64,000 nucleotides of DNA from Leptospira langatensis. Lineage in GTDB: Bacteria > Spirochaetota > Leptospiria > Leptospirales > Leptospiraceae. Shown piece after piece: positions 63,729-64,000 of this stretch (position 1 is the first letter of the stretch; each line of letters opens with the position of its first letter). Under the pieces are notes generated by a model. That model was given only the letters and a program-made list of their open reading frames with translations. It searched no databases and was not told where the DNA came from. The stretch covers positions 62,001 to 126,000 of the forward strand of contig NZ_RQER01000004.1 of assembly GCF_004770615.1 (NCBI RefSeq), read 5' to 3'. Made by a program: the position numbers and the translations under genes.

Positions 63729-64000
63729 GACCGAAAATCTCCTTCACCTTCTTTAGACCTACCAAAAGAGCATCTACGTCCTCTTTGGTATTATAAAGAT
63801 AGAAGGAAGCTCTGCAAGTGCCAGCGATACCTTTGAATTCCATGAATGGTTGCGCACAATGATGACCGACTCGAATGGCGATCCCTTCCTCGTCCAGGAT
63901 GGAACCTACGTCATGAGGATGAACTCCCGGAAAATTGAAGGAGATCACTCCTCCTCTTTTACTTAAGTCAGAGGTTCCGTACAATTCCAATCCGCCGAAA
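63712..64000 (-). CDS. sufS: cysteine desulfurase SufS, C-terminal end only
   Basis: The C-terminal 96 residues of a pyridoxal-phosphate cysteine desulfurase; the rest is beyond the window. Visible are [29 protein letters not shown] with the catalytic Cys of group II desulfurases, and [20 protein letters not shown]. The gene continues past position 64000 with no start in view. The Cys in HHCAQP and linkage to sufU make SufS the best call. Confidence 0.93.
   Translation of the reverse strand, partial: FGGLELYGTSDLSKRGGVISFNFPGVHPHDVGSILDEEGIAIRVGHHCAQPFMEFKGIAGTCRASFYLYNTKEDVDALLVGLKKVKEIFGRVLKR

Noticed and set aside
1..64000. CRISPR arrays, rRNA, tRNA genes and intact insertion sequences
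   Set aside because: No regular repeat-spacer array, no tRNA-like cloverleaf with TTCGAATC-type arm, no rRNA core and no intact transposase were found by reading both strands.

Overview
This window is a chromosomal stretch of a Leptospira-type spirochaete. The evidence is moderate G+C, lipoproteins with spirochaete-style lipoboxes (Asn at -1), two PilZ/DUF1577-like proteins of a leptospiral type, a chemotaxis operon, and many short-spaced or overlapping genes. I infer genus Leptospira, possibly one of the environmental or 'intermediate' species. No rRNA, tRNA, CRISPR array or intact insertion sequence was recognised.

Layout. 1-5.2 kb: the end of an ABC transporter ATPase, a SUKH-like protein, a lipoprotein, a small eRF1-like protein, then a flavin monooxygenase plus SDR pair behind a perfect inverted repeat. 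5.2-13.9 kb: a minus-strand chemotaxis operon, read in order as receiver/ATPase hybrid, small Cys-rich protein, cheA, cheW, an Aer-like PAS-MCP, cheB, cheR, cheY. 14.2-15.7 kb: a PilZ protein and a short decayed gene tail. 15.7-17.9 kb: an AT-rich patch with a flippase-like membrane protein, a micro-lipoprotein and an FkbM methyltransferase. 17.9-24.5 kb: oleate hydratase, a GlpT-type transporter, a secreted SGNH hydrolase and small membrane proteins. 23.8-29.4 kb: two PhlG-like (diacetylphloroglucinol hydrolase family) genes and an alpha/beta hydrolase, divergent from a TetR regulator across a 23-bp palindrome; then a divergent AraC regulator and SDR pair.

29.6-48.3 kb is the most unusual part. 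After a decayed monooxygenase remnant there is a run of very large genes: a methyltransferase-TPR protein, an 831-aa protein with a nuclease-like His/Asn/Glu motif, a 1598-aa DUF6603-like protein, 644-aa and 1222-aa proteins of unknown family, and two paralogous proteins ending in Ig-like repeats, the second convergent. None shows a signal peptide or membrane anchor. I know of no described function for this set and treat it as a candidate uncharacterised system.

48.3-64 kb returns to housekeeping and conserved leptospiral genes: a PilZ protein, a crotonase lacking both canonical Glu residues, a secreted protein, GerMN-like and AmiC cell-wall genes, a DEAD-box helicase and methyltransferase, RidA, the molybdate transporter modBAC, a DUF59 Fe-S assembly factor, ChrA, DoxX, and sufU with the 3' end of sufS.
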